Shown: piece by piece, positions 1 through 9,016 of the stretch
Numbering within the stretch: position 1 is the first letter of the stretch
Layout: each line of letters opens with the position of its first letter
Notes under the pieces: generated by a model
The model's input: the letters and a program-made list of their open reading frames with translations, nothing else
Told to the model about the DNA's origin: nothing
The model's database searches: none
NCBI RefSeq assembly: GCF_051487185.1
Contig: NZ_JAHVDK010000016.1
Coordinates: 62,001-126,000 of the forward strand
DNA length: 64,000 nucleotides
Reading direction: 5' to 3'
Source: Inquilinus limosus_F
GTDB lineage: Bacteria; Pseudomonadota; Alphaproteobacteria; DSM-16000; Inquilinaceae
Position numbers and translations under genes: made by a program

Positions 1-2907
1 CGCCCGCACGGTCTCGCCCTTGACCGGATGGGCCGCGATCACCTCCGCCCCCTGCTCCGCCCGGTCGGCAGCGAAGAGGCCGAGGGCGACCCAGGCCCCG
101 AGGGTTGGGCTGTAGGTCACAGACGTGACCCGGCCCCGGCCGTGGCCGCTGATCGGGTCGTCGGGCGCGAAGAGCACCGCCCCGCCGCGCAGGCGCTTGC
201 CGGCCTCGAGGCACATCAGTCCCACGAGCCGCGGCCGCGTCGGGGCACGAAGCGCTTCCCGCTGCCGCAGCACGGCCCCGACAAAGGCGTTCCGCTTGCC
301 GATCATCCGCCCGAGCCCGAGATCATCGAGCGTCGTCCGGCCGTCGATCTCCGGGCCGGCGACATGCCCCTTCTCGATACGCAGCGCGCCCAGCGCCTCG
401 ACTCCGTAGGGCTTCAGCCCGAACGCCTCGCCGGCGGCGAGCAGCCGGCGCCAGGTCGCTTCCCCCTCGGCCGCGCCGACATAGACCTCATAGGCGCGCT
501 CGCCGGAATAGCTGAGGCGCAGGATCCGCAGCGGCTGGCCATCGAGCTCGGTGTCGAGGGCGCCCAGATGGGGCAGAGCCTCGTTCGAGACGTCGATCCC
601 CGGGAAGGCCGCGGCCAGGATCTCCCGGCTTCGTGGGCCGGCCACCGACATGCCCGCCCATTCATCGGTGACGGAGGTGACGGAGACACGCAGATCGGTC
701 CACGCGGTGTCGAGCAGGAATTCGAGCCAGGACAGCACGTCGGCGGCCTTGGCGGTCGAGGTGGTCACGAAATAGCGGTCCGGCCCGATCCGGGTGACGG
801 TCCCGTCGTCGAGCACGATGCCGTCGTCGCGCAGCATCACGCCATAGCGGGCCTTGCCGACAGCGAGGGAGGCGAAGCCGTTGGCATAGACCCGGTCGAG
901 CAGCACGGCCGCATCCGGGCCCTGCAGGTCGATCTTGCCGAGCGTCGAGATGTCCACCAGGCCCGCGGCCTCCCGGACCGCCCGCATCTCGGCGACATAG
1001 GCCTCGTTCACGTCGCGGCCGGAGGCGCGGTAATACCAGGGCCGCAGCCACAGCCCGACCTCGAGCATCTTGGCGCCGTTGGCGACGTGCCAGTCGTGCA
1101 TAGGCGTGCGCCGGATCGGGCGGAAGTGGTGGCCGACGTTCCGCCCGGCCAGCGCGCCGATGGCGACGGGCGTGTAGGGCGGACGGAAGGTCGTCGTGCC
1201 CACCGCCGGGACCGCGGCTCCGCGCAGCCCCGCCATCAGCGCGATGGCGTTGAGATTGCTGGTCTTGCCCTGGTCGGTCCCCATGCCGAGGGTGGTGTAG
1301 CGCTTCAGATGCTCGACCGACTCGTAGCCCTCGCGATGCGCCAGCTTGATGTCCTGCGTCGTGACGTCGTTCTGCAGATCGACGAAGGCTTTCCCTGGAG
1401 CGGGCGGCAGCGCCCGCGCGGCAGCGGACGGCGGAATTTCGGCCAGGTCCAGGCTCGGCGGCGCCGCCGGCCGGCCGGGGCTGCCGCAGAAGGCGGCGGC
1501 CTCGGCGCCGGCCCGATGGCCGTCCTCAACGGCGCCGCGGGCGGAGACGGTGCCGATCACGGCGCCTGCCCCGAACTGCGCCGCCCCGAACGGGCCGGGG
1601 ACGAAGGCGCCGATGTCCTCGCGATACACTGGCTTCACGCCGAGATGCGAGGTCAGATGGATGGCGGGCGACCAGCCGCCCGAGGCGCAGACGAGATCGC
1701 AGGCCATGTCGGCGCGGGCACCGTCCGGGCCGAGCAGCGTCGCCCCGCGGACGGCGAGCGTGCCGCGGAGGTTGGCGATCCGGGTGCCCGGCCGGACCTC
1801 GACCCGGTCGTGGCGCGCCGCGTCGAGCAGGTCTCGCCCGATCTCCGGGCGGACATCGGCGACGGTCACGGCCGCTCCGGCCCGGGCGAGATCGAGTGCG
1901 GTCGCGTAGCCGCCGTCATGGTCCGTCGCCACGACGACGCGCCGGCCGGGAAGAACGGCGAAGCGGTTGAGATAGGTGCGCGCGGCGGAGGCCAGCAACA
2001 CCCCCGGCCGGTCGTTGTCGGGAAAGACGAGCGGCCGCTCCAGCGCGCCGGTGGCGAACACCGCCGCCTTCGCCCGCAGCAGGATGAGGCTCTGCCGAGC
2101 CCGGCCGGAGGCGGGATCGGGACGCTCATGGTCATGACGCTCCACCAGCCCGAAGGTCATCCCGTCATAGAGGCCGAACGCGGTCGTCCGCGTGGCGATC
2201 GTGACGTTCGGCATTTCCCGGAGGACGCCGGCGATCTCGGCCAGCCAGGCGGCGGCCGGCCCGTCCACGGGCTCGGACAGCAGCGAGCCGCCGAGCAGAA
2301 AATCCTGCTCGACCAGCATCACCCGGGCGCCGGCGCAGCCTGCGGTGAACGCGGCCGAGAGTCCGGCCGGGCCGCCGCCGATCACCACCACATCGGTAAA
2401 GGCGTGGCGGACATCGTAGAGGTCCGGGTCTGGCGCGGTGGCGGCCCGGCCGAGACCCGCCGCCTTGCGGATGAAATGCTCGTAGACCCGCCACGCCCGG
2501 CGCGTCGGCCCCATGAAGGTCTTGTAGTAGAAGCCCGCCGCGAGCAGCGGGCCGAACAGGCCGTTGACCGACTGGAGGTCGAAGGCGAGCGATGGCCAGC
2601 GGTTCTGGCTGTCCGCCACCAGCCCGTCCACGAGCTCGACCGTCGTCATCGGGACGTTCGGTTCGCGCCGCGCCCCCAACCCGAGCGTGGCGAGCGCGTT
2701 CGGCTCCTCCGGCCCGGCGGTGGTGACGCCGCGCGGGCGATGGTACTTGAAGCTGCGCCCGACCAGCCATACCCCATTCGCCAGCAACGCCGAGGCCAAC
2801 GTATCGCCATGCAGCCCGGTCAGCTTCCGACCGTCGAAGGTGAACGCGATCGGTCGGCTGCGGTCGATGCGGCCGCCCTCGGCAAGCCTGTGGTCACGCG
2901 GGGTCAT
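1..2907 (-). CDS. soxA: Sarcosine oxidase alpha subunit, 3' end outside window
   Basis: Large subunit of heterotetrameric sarcosine oxidase, which oxidises sarcosine to glycine and H2O2 and passes the one-carbon unit to tetrahydrofolate. The frame is open for 969 codons from the ATG at 2907 to the window edge; the family is about 1000 residues, so only a short C-terminus is missing. The N-terminus has the 2Fe-2S ferredoxin-like fold region (FTFDGRKLTG, then SFKYHRPRGV), a dinucleotide-binding motif IGGGPAGLSAA lies near residue 175, and the C-terminal part would be the GcvT-like folate domain. The start overlaps the soxD stop as ATGA, so the two are translationally coupled. Cytoplasmic. Confident. 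Confidence 0.93.
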   Translation of the reverse strand, partial: MTPRDHRLAEGGRIDRSRPIAFTFDGRKLTGLHGDTLASALLANGVWLVGRSFKYHRPRGVTTAGPEEPNALATLGLGARREPNVPMTTVELVDGLVADSQNRWPSLAFDLQSVNGLFGPLLAAGFYYKTFMGPTRRAWRVYEHFIRKAAGLGRAATAPDPDLYDVRHAFTDVVVIGGGPAGLSAAFTAGCAGARVMLVEQDFLLGGSLLSEPVDGPAAAWLAEIAGVLREMPNVTIATRTTAFGLYDGMTFGLVERHDHERPDPASGRARQSLILLRAKAAVFATGALERPLVFPDNDRPGVLLASAARTYLNRFAVLPGRRVVVATDHDGGYATALDLARAGAAVTVADVRPEIGRDLLDAARHDRVEVRPGTRIANLRGTLAVRGATLLGPDGARADMACDLVCASGGWSPAIHLTSHLGVKPVYREDIGAFVPGPFGAAQFGAGAVIGTVSARGAVEDGHRAGAEAAAFCGSPGRPAAPPSLDLAEIPPSAAARALPPAPGKAFVDLQNDVTTQDIKLAHREGYESVEHLKRYTTLGMGTDQGKTSNLNAIALMAGLRGAAVPAVGTTTFRPPYTPVAIGALAGRNVGHHFRPIRRTPMHDWHVANGAKMLEVGLWLRPWYYRASGRDVNEAYVAEMRAVREAAGLVDISTLGKIDLQGPDAAVLLDRVYANGFASLAVGKARYGVMLRDDGIVLDDGTVTRIGPDRYFVTTSTAKAADVLSWLEFLLDTAWTDLRVSVTSVTDEWAGMSVAGPRSREILAAAFPGIDVSNEALPHLGALDTELDGQPLRILRLSYSGERAYEVYVGAAEGEATWRRLLAAGEAFGLKPYGVEALGALRIEKGHVAGPEIDGRTTLDDLGLGRMIGKRNAFVGAVLRQREALRAPTRPRLVGLMCLEAGKRLRGGAVLFAPDDPISGHGRGRVTSVTYSPTLGAWVALGLFAADRAEQGAEVIAAHPVKGETVRA

Positions 2908-3215
2908 GCCTGGAGTTCCTCGGCCCGGACGTCCCTGGCCTGGAGGTCCTGGGCCCGAAGCTCCCTGGCAAGGGACACGGAAGTAATGACGTGGCTCGTC
3001 GTGTCGCGCGCGACGACCAGCCACTGCCGGCAGCCCATGACGTGTTGCCAGTATTCGCGATGAATGCCCTTGGGATTGGCCCGGACGAAGACATAGGCGT
3101 ACCAGGCCTCGAAATCCTGATCGTCGGGGGCGGGGCGGGCCACGGACGCGTCGCCGCCATAGCGGAACTCGTCATGGTCGCGCGGCCCGCAGCAGGGGCA
3201 GTCGATGCGAAGCAT
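2904..3215 (-). CDS. soxD: Sarcosine oxidase delta subunit
   Basis: Small zinc-binding subunit of heterotetrameric sarcosine oxidase, 103 residues as expected for SoxD. The N-terminus MLRIDCPCCGPRD supplies the Cys zinc-ligand cluster, followed by the family-typical RxxxEYWQHxxGCRQWL segment. It sits between soxB (7 bp upstream) and soxA (4-bp overlap), in the standard soxBDA order. Confident. Confidence 0.93.
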   Translation of the reverse strand: MLRIDCPCCGPRDHDEFRYGGDASVARPAPDDQDFEAWYAYVFVRANPKGIHREYWQHVMGCRQWLVVARDTTSHVITSVSLARELRAQDLQARDVRAEELQA

Positions 3216-3222
3216 GGGAACC

Positions 3223-4479
3223 CTATTGCAGCCAGGCGTATGGACCGGCGCCGGCTTCGTCGATCGTCCATCCGGTGCGAAAGCGGTCGAGGGTATAGGC
3301 GGCGCTCAGGGGGTGCGGCTCGCCCGTCGCGAGGGTGTGGGCGAAGCACCAGCCCGAGGCGGGCGTCGCCTTGAAGCCGCCATAGCACCAGCCGCCGTTG
3401 AGATGAAGCCCGTCGACCGGCGTCGGGGAGATGATCGGGCTGGCATCCGGCGTCATATCCATCACGCCACCCCAGTGCCGCAGCAGACGCAGGCGGGAGA
3501 TGCAGGGCATCAGCGCGACCGCGGCCTCGGCGACGTCGCGCACGGCCGCGAGGGTGCCGCGCTGGGCGTAGGAGTTGAAGCCGTCGAGGCCGCCGCCGAA
3601 GACGAGGCCGCCCTTGTCGGACTGGCTGATGTAGAAATGGTCGGCCCCATAGGCGACGACATGCTGGACCAGCGGCTTCAGGGGTTCGGTGACGAAGGCC
3701 TGCAGAACGTGGCTCTCGATCGGCAGGTCGAGCCCCGCCTTGGCGCCGAGCACGCTGGTATGCCCCGCAACGGCGAGCCCCACCCTGCCGGCATGGATGG
3801 TCCCGCGCGTCGTCACCACGCCGGTGATGCGCCCGCCGTCGCGGACGAAATCCGTGACCTCGCAGCCCTGGATGATGTCGACGCCGTGCCTATCGGCGGC
3901 GCGGGCATAGCCCCAGGCCACGGCGTCGTGCCGCGCCGTCCCCGCCCGCCCCTGGAAGATGCCGCCCGCGATCGGGAACCGCGCGGTGTCGGAGAAGTCG
4001 AGATAGGGGGTCAGGCGGCGCACCTCGTCGCGGTCGAGGATCTCCGCGTCGATGCCGTTCAGCCGCATGATGTTGGCGCGATGGCTGAAGGCGTCGAGCT
4101 GGTCCGCCGAATGGGCCAGGACCAGTTGGCCGCGCTGGGAGAACATCACGTTGAAGTTCAGCGCCTGCGACAGCCCCTCCCAGAGCTGCATGGAGAATTC
4201 GTAGAACTGGGTGTTGCCGTCGAGCAGATAGTTCGAGCGCACGATCGTGGTGTTCCGTCCGACATTGCCGCCGCCGATCCAGCCCTTCTCCAGCACCGCG
4301 ACGTTCCGGATGCCGTGGTTCTCGGCGAGGTAGAAGGCCGTGGCCAGGCCGTGGCCGCCCCCGCCGACGATGACCACGTCGTAGGAGCGCTTCGGCTCCG
4401 GCGCGCGCCACGCCCGGCCCCAGCCCTTATGGCCGGAGAGGGCGTGGCGCAGGAGCGAGACGGCCGAGTAGCGCTGCAT
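3223..4479 (-). CDS. soxB: Sarcosine oxidase beta subunit
   Basis: FAD/FMN-bearing DAO-family subunit of sarcosine oxidase, 418 residues (normal length). The N-terminal Rossmann motif VVIVGGGGHGLATA lies at about residues 34-47 and is followed by EKGWIGGGNVGRNTTIVRSNY, typical of SoxB and containing the flavin-attachment region. The gene precedes soxD and its ATG overlaps the stop of the upstream M24-family gene by one base (TGATG), so the hydrolase and sarcosine oxidase are made from one transcript. Confident. Confidence 0.93.
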   Translation of the reverse strand: MQRYSAVSLLRHALSGHKGWGRAWRAPEPKRSYDVVIVGGGGHGLATAFYLAENHGIRNVAVLEKGWIGGGNVGRNTTIVRSNYLLDGNTQFYEFSMQLWEGLSQALNFNVMFSQRGQLVLAHSADQLDAFSHRANIMRLNGIDAEILDRDEVRRLTPYLDFSDTARFPIAGGIFQGRAGTARHDAVAWGYARAADRHGVDIIQGCEVTDFVRDGGRITGVVTTRGTIHAGRVGLAVAGHTSVLGAKAGLDLPIESHVLQAFVTEPLKPLVQHVVAYGADHFYISQSDKGGLVFGGGLDGFNSYAQRGTLAAVRDVAEAAVALMPCISRLRLLRHWGGVMDMTPDASPIISPTPVDGLHLNGGWCYGGFKATPASGWCFAHTLATGEPHPLSAAYTLDRFRTGWTIDEAGAGPYAWLQ

Positions 4480-5654
4480 CAGCGCACCGTCACGCCGGTC
4501 GGCGTGCGGGTCAGCACCTCGGGCCCGTCGGGGCCGAGAAGGACGGTGTCGGAGACGAAGAAGTCGCCGCGCCCGGTCCCCATCAGCCAGGACAGGACGT
4601 GGAAGCTCATACCGGACTTGAGTACGATGTCGCTGTCATGGCGCAGGCCGGTGACCTTATTGCCGCCGGTCCAGCTCGGCGGGAAGCCGATGCCGACCAT
4701 GTAGCCGCAATGGTGCCGGCGGTAGTGGGACAGGCCGGCGCGGTCGACCACGCCCTGCCAGGCCGCGTAGACGTCCCGGAACAGCGCCCCCTCCCGCATC
4801 GCCTCGAGCACCGCGGCGAACGCATCCTGGGTGGCGGCCGCCATCTCGCGCGCCTCCTTCGGCGCACGGCCGACATGGACCAGGCGCCCGAGCGGCGCGT
4901 GGAAGCGCGCGACGCAGCCCGTCAGTTCCAGGAACACGGCGTCGCCTTCGCCGAACCTGTCATCGGTCCAGGTCGTGTGCTCTTCGCCGAGTCGCCGGGT
5001 GGAGCGGATGAAGGGCCCGAAACCTGGGAAGGTGCCGCCGGCCTCGATCATGGCGCGCTCGCATTCCGCCGCGACGTGCCGCTCGCTGGCGCCGATGCGG
5101 ATGGCCTCGACCGCCGCGGCGGCTCCGGCGTCGGACACCCTGGCCGCCGCGCGCATGAAGGCCTGCTCGGCGGGGCTCTTGACCATCCTGGTGTCGTCGA
5201 CCAGGCCGGACGCGTCGATCCATTTGGAGTTCGGCAGTCGATGCTGCAGCGCCTGCGCCAGGCCGTGGGGCAGCCCCGAGGACCAGGCCTCGATCCCGAT
5301 CGTTCGCGGCGGCCGCGAGGCCAGCGCCCGCCCTACTCCGTCCGCGGCCGTCTCGTTGTCCTGATGCCCCTCGAAGCGGGCGTTGCGCACTTGGTTGGCG
5401 ATCGTCACCCGCTCCATCGCACGGGTGACGAGGACGAGATCCCCCTCCGCCGGAACGATCAGGACATGCGGGGCGAAGTACCCCCAGTGGTCGAGGCCCA
5501 CGAGATAGAAGATGTTCTCCGGAGCGGACACCAGGAGCGTGTCGATGCCGCGCGCCGCCATGGCGCGCCGGACGGCGGCAAGCCTGCGGCCGAACTCCTC
5601 ATCGTCGAAATAGGGCGCGGCCAGCGGCCCGGGATGGATGTCGTCGTCGACCAT
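4479..5654 (-). CDS. M24-family amidohydrolase (creatinase/ectoine hydrolase-like)
   Basis: Pita-bread fold M24-family protein, 391 residues. The start at 5654 was chosen because the longer frame only adds the promoter region. The family His is present (EEHTTW), but the metal-ligand positions are altered: the first Asp is Glu (FLELTGC) and the C-terminal Glu positions read SFHVL and FFVSDT. This fits the non-peptidase branch that holds creatinase and ectoine hydrolase (DoeA/EutD); the ELTGC...RFHAPLGR segment looks most like DoeA. It is first in an operon with soxBDA and divergent from an Ehu-type importer. Inference: it hydrolyses an imported amide or amidine, perhaps releasing sarcosine as creatinase does. 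The substrate is uncertain. Confidence 0.75.
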   Translation of the reverse strand: MVDDDIHPGPLAAPYFDDEEFGRRLAAVRRAMAARGIDTLLVSAPENIFYLVGLDHWGYFAPHVLIVPAEGDLVLVTRAMERVTIANQVRNARFEGHQDNETAADGVGRALASRPPRTIGIEAWSSGLPHGLAQALQHRLPNSKWIDASGLVDDTRMVKSPAEQAFMRAAARVSDAGAAAAVEAIRIGASERHVAAECERAMIEAGGTFPGFGPFIRSTRRLGEEHTTWTDDRFGEGDAVFLELTGCVARFHAPLGRLVHVGRAPKEAREMAAATQDAFAAVLEAMREGALFRDVYAAWQGVVDRAGLSHYRRHHCGYMVGIGFPPSWTGGNKVTGLRHDSDIVLKSGMSFHVLSWLMGTGRGDFFVSDTVLLGPDGPEVLTRTPTGVTVR

Positions 5655-5708
5655 GGTGTTCCGACCGATGTCTGGGTGGCCACGCGCCGCGGGACCCGCC
5701 GCGCCAGT

Positions 5709-5793
5709 TGTGTACATCAATGGTCGAATGACAGGGCGGTTCGCCGAGAAAGTCAAGGTTATGCGCATTTTTGGAAGCATATATGTGTACATC
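5709..5793. promoter_or_regulatory. Duplicated TGTGTACATC element between divergent operons
   Basis: The 257-bp gap between the M24 gene and the ehuB-like gene carries the same 10-mer TGTGTACATC at 5709-5718 and 5784-5793. Each has a TGTACA core and similar AT-rich flanks, and they start 75 bp apart. They are plausible operators for both divergent operons, perhaps for the GntR protein encoded at 9016-9735; this link is inferred only. Confidence 0.5.
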
Positions 5794-5911
5794 TATTGAT
5801 CGCCGGGCAAATTTTTGCGAGGCTTCCTTAACTGCGGGTCCGACAATCCGGCCCCATGACGTCCGGAGCCCGGCCACGCAGCGGTGAGGCAGAGAGGACG
5901 GGAGAACGAGA

Positions 5912-6772
5912 ATGACGATGTGGGTCATGTCGCGGCGCGCCACGCTCGCCTTGGGCGTCGGGCTCGCAATGCTTGCCGGCGTCGGTTCGGCGATGGCGGA
6001 AACCACGCTCGAGCGGGCGAAGGCCCAGGGCTACATTCGCGTCGGCTTCGCCAACGAGGCGCCCTACGGCTACGCCACACCCGACGGCGTGCTGACCGGC
6101 GAGTCGCCCGAGGTGGTGAAGGCTGTGCTGAAGAAGATGGGCATCAACCAGGTGGACGGCGTCCTCACCGAGTTCGGCTCGCTCATCCCCGGCCTGCAGG
6201 CGGGCCGCTTCGACATCATCGCCGCGGGCATGTTCATCACGCCGAAGCGCTGCCAGCAGGTGCAGTGGTCGGAGCCGACCTACGGCATCGGCCAGGCCTT
6301 TCTGGTCCCCAAGGGCAATCCCAAGGGCATCAAAGACTACGAGTCCATCGCCAAGGACTCCGACCTGAAGCTCGCCGTCATGTCGGGGGCCGTGGAGTCC
6401 GGATACGCCAAGGACGCGGGCATCGATCAAACTCAGCTCGTCCTGCTGCCCGACCAGTCGAGCCTGGTGAAGGCCGTCCAGGCCGGCCGGGCCGACGCCG
6501 CCGCCCTGACGGCGCTGTCGATCGCCGACATGGCCAAGAAGAACGACGGCGTGGAATCCACCCCGCCCTTCGGCACGGTCGCGGGCCAATCGGTGGTCGG
6601 CCATGGCGGCGTCGCCTTCCGCAAGGACGACAAGGATCTCTACGAGGCGTTCAACGCCGAGCTGAAGACCTTCATCGGCAGCCCGGAGCACATCGCCCTG
6701 GTGACGCCGTTCGGCTTCGGCGAGGGCTTCCTGCCGACGAAGACGACGGCGGAGCTCTGCGCCGGCAACTGA
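5912..6772 (+). CDS. ehuB: Ehu-type amino-acid/ectoine ABC transporter substrate-binding protein
   Basis: Periplasmic family-3 binding protein, 286 residues, with a signal peptide (short basic start, hydrophobic stretch, cleavage near AMA-ETT). The segments FANEAPYGYATPDG and ITPKRCQQVQWSEPTYG resemble ectoine/hydroxyectoine-binding EhuB. It is first of four co-directional transporter genes (SBP, two permeases, ATPase). The neighbours are sarcosine oxidase and an M24 hydrolase rather than a full ectoine catabolic set, so the ligand may be ectoine, creatine or another small zwitterion. Family call firm, ligand uncertain. Confidence 0.8.
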   Translation: MTMWVMSRRATLALGVGLAMLAGVGSAMAETTLERAKAQGYIRVGFANEAPYGYATPDGVLTGESPEVVKAVLKKMGINQVDGVLTEFGSLIPGLQAGRFDIIAAGMFITPKRCQQVQWSEPTYGIGQAFLVPKGNPKGIKDYESIAKDSDLKLAVMSGAVESGYAKDAGIDQTQLVLLPDQSSLVKAVQAGRADAAALTALSIADMAKKNDGVESTPPFGTVAGQSVVGHGGVAFRKDDKDLYEAFNAELKTFIGSPEHIALVTPFGFGEGFLPTKTTAELCAGN

Positions 6773-6822
6773 GCCGGCGCGAGCCCGGCGCCGCCCGGGC
6801 CCATATCCCGAGGGGAGGCACG

Positions 6823-7551
6823 ATGGGCGTCCGCTCCATGACCGTCTGCGCGATCCTGGCCTTCGTCGCCGGCCTGGTCGTCGCCAGCTTCGCCGATTTC
6901 AAGATCTTCCTGCCCGGCCTGCTCGAAGGCGGATTCATGACAATCGCGATCACGGCAGGCGCGGCCGTGCTCGCGGTCGTCTGCGCCTTCGTCGCGGCGA
7001 TGGCCAAGATGTACGCCCCCTGGCCGCTGCGCTGGCTGGCGATCGCCTATATCGAGATCTTCCGGGGCACCTCGGCCCTGGTCCAGCTGTTCTGGCTGTT
7101 CTTCGTCCTGCCGCAGTTCGGCGTCACCCTCGAGCCCGTCACGGTCGCGATCCTGGCCCTCGGCCTGAACATCGGCGCCTATGGCTCCGAGGTCGTGCGC
7201 GGCGCGGTGCGGTCGATCCCGCGCGGCCAGTGGGAGGCCACGACTGCCCTCAACATGTCGCGCCTCCAGGCCTTGCGCGACATCATCCTGCCGCAGGCGC
7301 TGGTCGCCATGGTCCCGCCGTGGTGCAACCTGTTCATTGAGCTCCTGAAGTCGACCGCGCTGGTGTCGCTGATCACGATCTCCGACCTGGCGTTCAAGGC
7401 GCAGCAGATGAACGCGACCACCTATCGCACGGTGGAGATCTTCTCGATCGTCCTCGTCATGTATCTGGCGATCGCTCTCCTGATCACGATCGCCATGCAC
7501 GGGCTCGAAGGCGTTGCGGCCCGTGGCACGAGCCGCGGGAGGCCGCAATGA
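6823..7551 (+). CDS. ehuC: Ehu-type ABC transporter permease 1
   Basis: Inner-membrane permease of the HisMQ/GlnP type, 242 residues from the ATG at 6823 preceded by GAGGGGAGG. It has several hydrophobic segments and the ATPase-coupling EAA-like loop (GQWEATTALNMSRLQALRDIILPQA). It pairs with the next permease; the stop overlaps that gene's start (ATGA). The longer frame starting upstream is out-of-frame run-in from the SBP gene. Confident for family. Confidence 0.85.
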   Translation: MGVRSMTVCAILAFVAGLVVASFADFKIFLPGLLEGGFMTIAITAGAAVLAVVCAFVAAMAKMYAPWPLRWLAIAYIEIFRGTSALVQLFWLFFVLPQFGVTLEPVTVAILALGLNIGAYGSEVVRGAVRSIPRGQWEATTALNMSRLQALRDIILPQALVAMVPPWCNLFIELLKSTALVSLITISDLAFKAQQMNATTYRTVEIFSIVLVMYLAIALLITIAMHGLEGVAARGTSRGRPQ

Positions 7552-8216
7552 TGTTCTGGGACTGGGATTTCACCCAGGAGATCCTGCCGCTTCTGATCAG
7601 AGCCTCCTTGATCACGGTTCAGGCCACCGTCCTCGGCTTCGTCATCGCCGCCATCCTCGGCCTCGCCTTCGCCATTGGCCGGATGTACGGCCCACGATGG
7701 CTGGCGGTGCCCCTGACCGGGTTCATCGAGGGCGTGCGCTCCACGCCGCTCCTGATCCAGATCTTCTTCATCTACTTCGTGCTGCCGCAGTTCGGCCTCG
7801 CCCTCGACGCGATGACGGCCGGGGTCCTGGCGCTCGGGCTGCACTACGCGACCTATTGCTCGGAGGTCTACCGCGCCGGCCTGGCCAATGTCGCGCGCGG
7901 CCAATGGGAGGCGTCGACCGCCCTCAACCTCTCCCCCTTCCACACCTTCCGCGACATCATCATCCCCCAGGCGATCCCGCCCGTGGTCCCGGCGCTCGGC
8001 AACTACTTGATCGCCCTATTCAAGGACACGCCGCTCCTCTCCGCCATCGCGGTGCTGGAGCTGATGCAGACCGCCAAGATCATCGGCTCCGAGAACTTCC
8101 GCTACACCGAGCCGATCACCATCGTCGGCATCATCTTCCTGATCTTCAGCCTGGTCGCGGCGGTTCTCGTGCGCCTGGTCGAAACCTGGCTCAACCGACG
8201 GATCACCCACACATGA
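7548..8216 (+). CDS. ehuD: Ehu-type ABC transporter permease 2
   Basis: Second HisMQ-type inner-membrane permease, 222 residues. It shares the motif FIEGVRSTPLLIQIFFIYFVLPQFG and the coupling loop GQWEASTALNLSPFHTFRDIIIPQA with its partner. It overlaps the preceding permease by 4 bp and the following ATPase by 4 bp (ATGA both times), so the transporter is translationally coupled. Confident for family. Confidence 0.85.
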   Translation: MMFWDWDFTQEILPLLIRASLITVQATVLGFVIAAILGLAFAIGRMYGPRWLAVPLTGFIEGVRSTPLLIQIFFIYFVLPQFGLALDAMTAGVLALGLHYATYCSEVYRAGLANVARGQWEASTALNLSPFHTFRDIIIPQAIPPVVPALGNYLIALFKDTPLLSAIAVLELMQTAKIIGSENFRYTEPITIVGIIFLIFSLVAAVLVRLVETWLNRRITHT

Positions 8217-9016
8217 CCGCGCAAACGACTGCGACGACCAGCAACGAGCCGATGGTGCGCTTCGACCATGTGACGAAGAGCTACGGCCCCTTGGTCGTCC
8301 TCGACGAGCTCTGCCTGGACGTCGCCCCGGGGGAGAAGGTGGCGATCATCGGCCCGTCGGGATCGGGCAAGACCACCGTCCTGCGGATGCTGATGACCCT
8401 GGAGCAAATCAATGGCGGCGTCATCTATGTGGACGGCGAGCCGCTGACCAGCATGCCGCGGAACGGCAAGCTGGTTCCGGCCGACAGCCGCCACCTGCGG
8501 CGCATGCGCGGCAAGATCGGCATGGTGTTCCAGCACTTCAACCTGTTCCCGCATATGACGGCGCTGAAGAACTGTACCCAGGCGCCCTGCACCGTGCTCG
8601 GCCTGCCAAGGGCCGAGGCCGAGGCACGGGCCAAGGATCTGCTCGAGATGGTCGGCCTCAGCGACAAGCTGAACCATTATCCGTCGCAGCTCTCCGGCGG
8701 CCAGCAGCAGCGGGTCGCGATCGCCCGAGCGCTTGCCATGCGGCCCAAGGTGATGCTCTTTGACGAGGTCACCTCCGCCCTCGATCCGGAGCTGGTGGGA
8801 GAAGTCTTGAACGTCATTCGCAAGCTGGGGGCCGAGCTCGACCTGACGATGCTGATGGTCACGCACCAGATGGGCTTCGCCAAGGAGTTCGCCGACCGGG
8901 TCTGTTTCTTCCACAGCGGCCGGATCTGTGAGCAGGGCCCGCCGGAAAAGATCTTCGGCTCTCCCGAGAACGAGAGGACCAGGCAGTTCCTGCGCGCCGT
9001 GCTGGAAGCCGTCTGA
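8213..9016 (+). CDS. ehuA: Ehu-type ABC transporter ATP-binding protein
   Basis: Cytoplasmic ATPase of the polar amino-acid/ectoine importer, 267 residues. Walker A is GPSGSGKT at 47-54, signature LSGGQQQR at 160-167, Walker B MLFDE at 181-185, and the switch His lies in VTHQMGF. The start at 8213 overlaps the permease stop; the longer in-frame extension runs inside the permease gene and is rejected. Its stop shares a base with the start of the GntR gene (TGATG). Confident. Confidence 0.87.
   Translation: MTAQTTATTSNEPMVRFDHVTKSYGPLVVLDELCLDVAPGEKVAIIGPSGSGKTTVLRMLMTLEQINGGVIYVDGEPLTSMPRNGKLVPADSRHLRRMRGKIGMVFQHFNLFPHMTALKNCTQAPCTVLGLPRAEAEARAKDLLEMVGLSDKLNHYPSQLSGGQQQRVAIARALAMRPKVMLFDEVTSALDPELVGEVLNVIRKLGAELDLTMLMVTHQMGFAKEFADRVCFFHSGRICEQGPPEKIFGSPENERTRQFLRAVLEAV

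Noticed and set aside
28..3063. A 1011-codon open frame on the plus strand
   Set aside because: It is the antisense shadow of soxA/soxD; composition is Arg/Gly/Ala-rich without family motifs, whereas the minus strand encodes clear sarcosine oxidase subunits.
4479..9016. A complete ectoine degradation operon
   Set aside because: Only the importer and an M24 hydrolase resemble ectoine genes; deacetylase, transaminase and dehydrogenase genes are not visible, and sarcosine oxidase is present instead.
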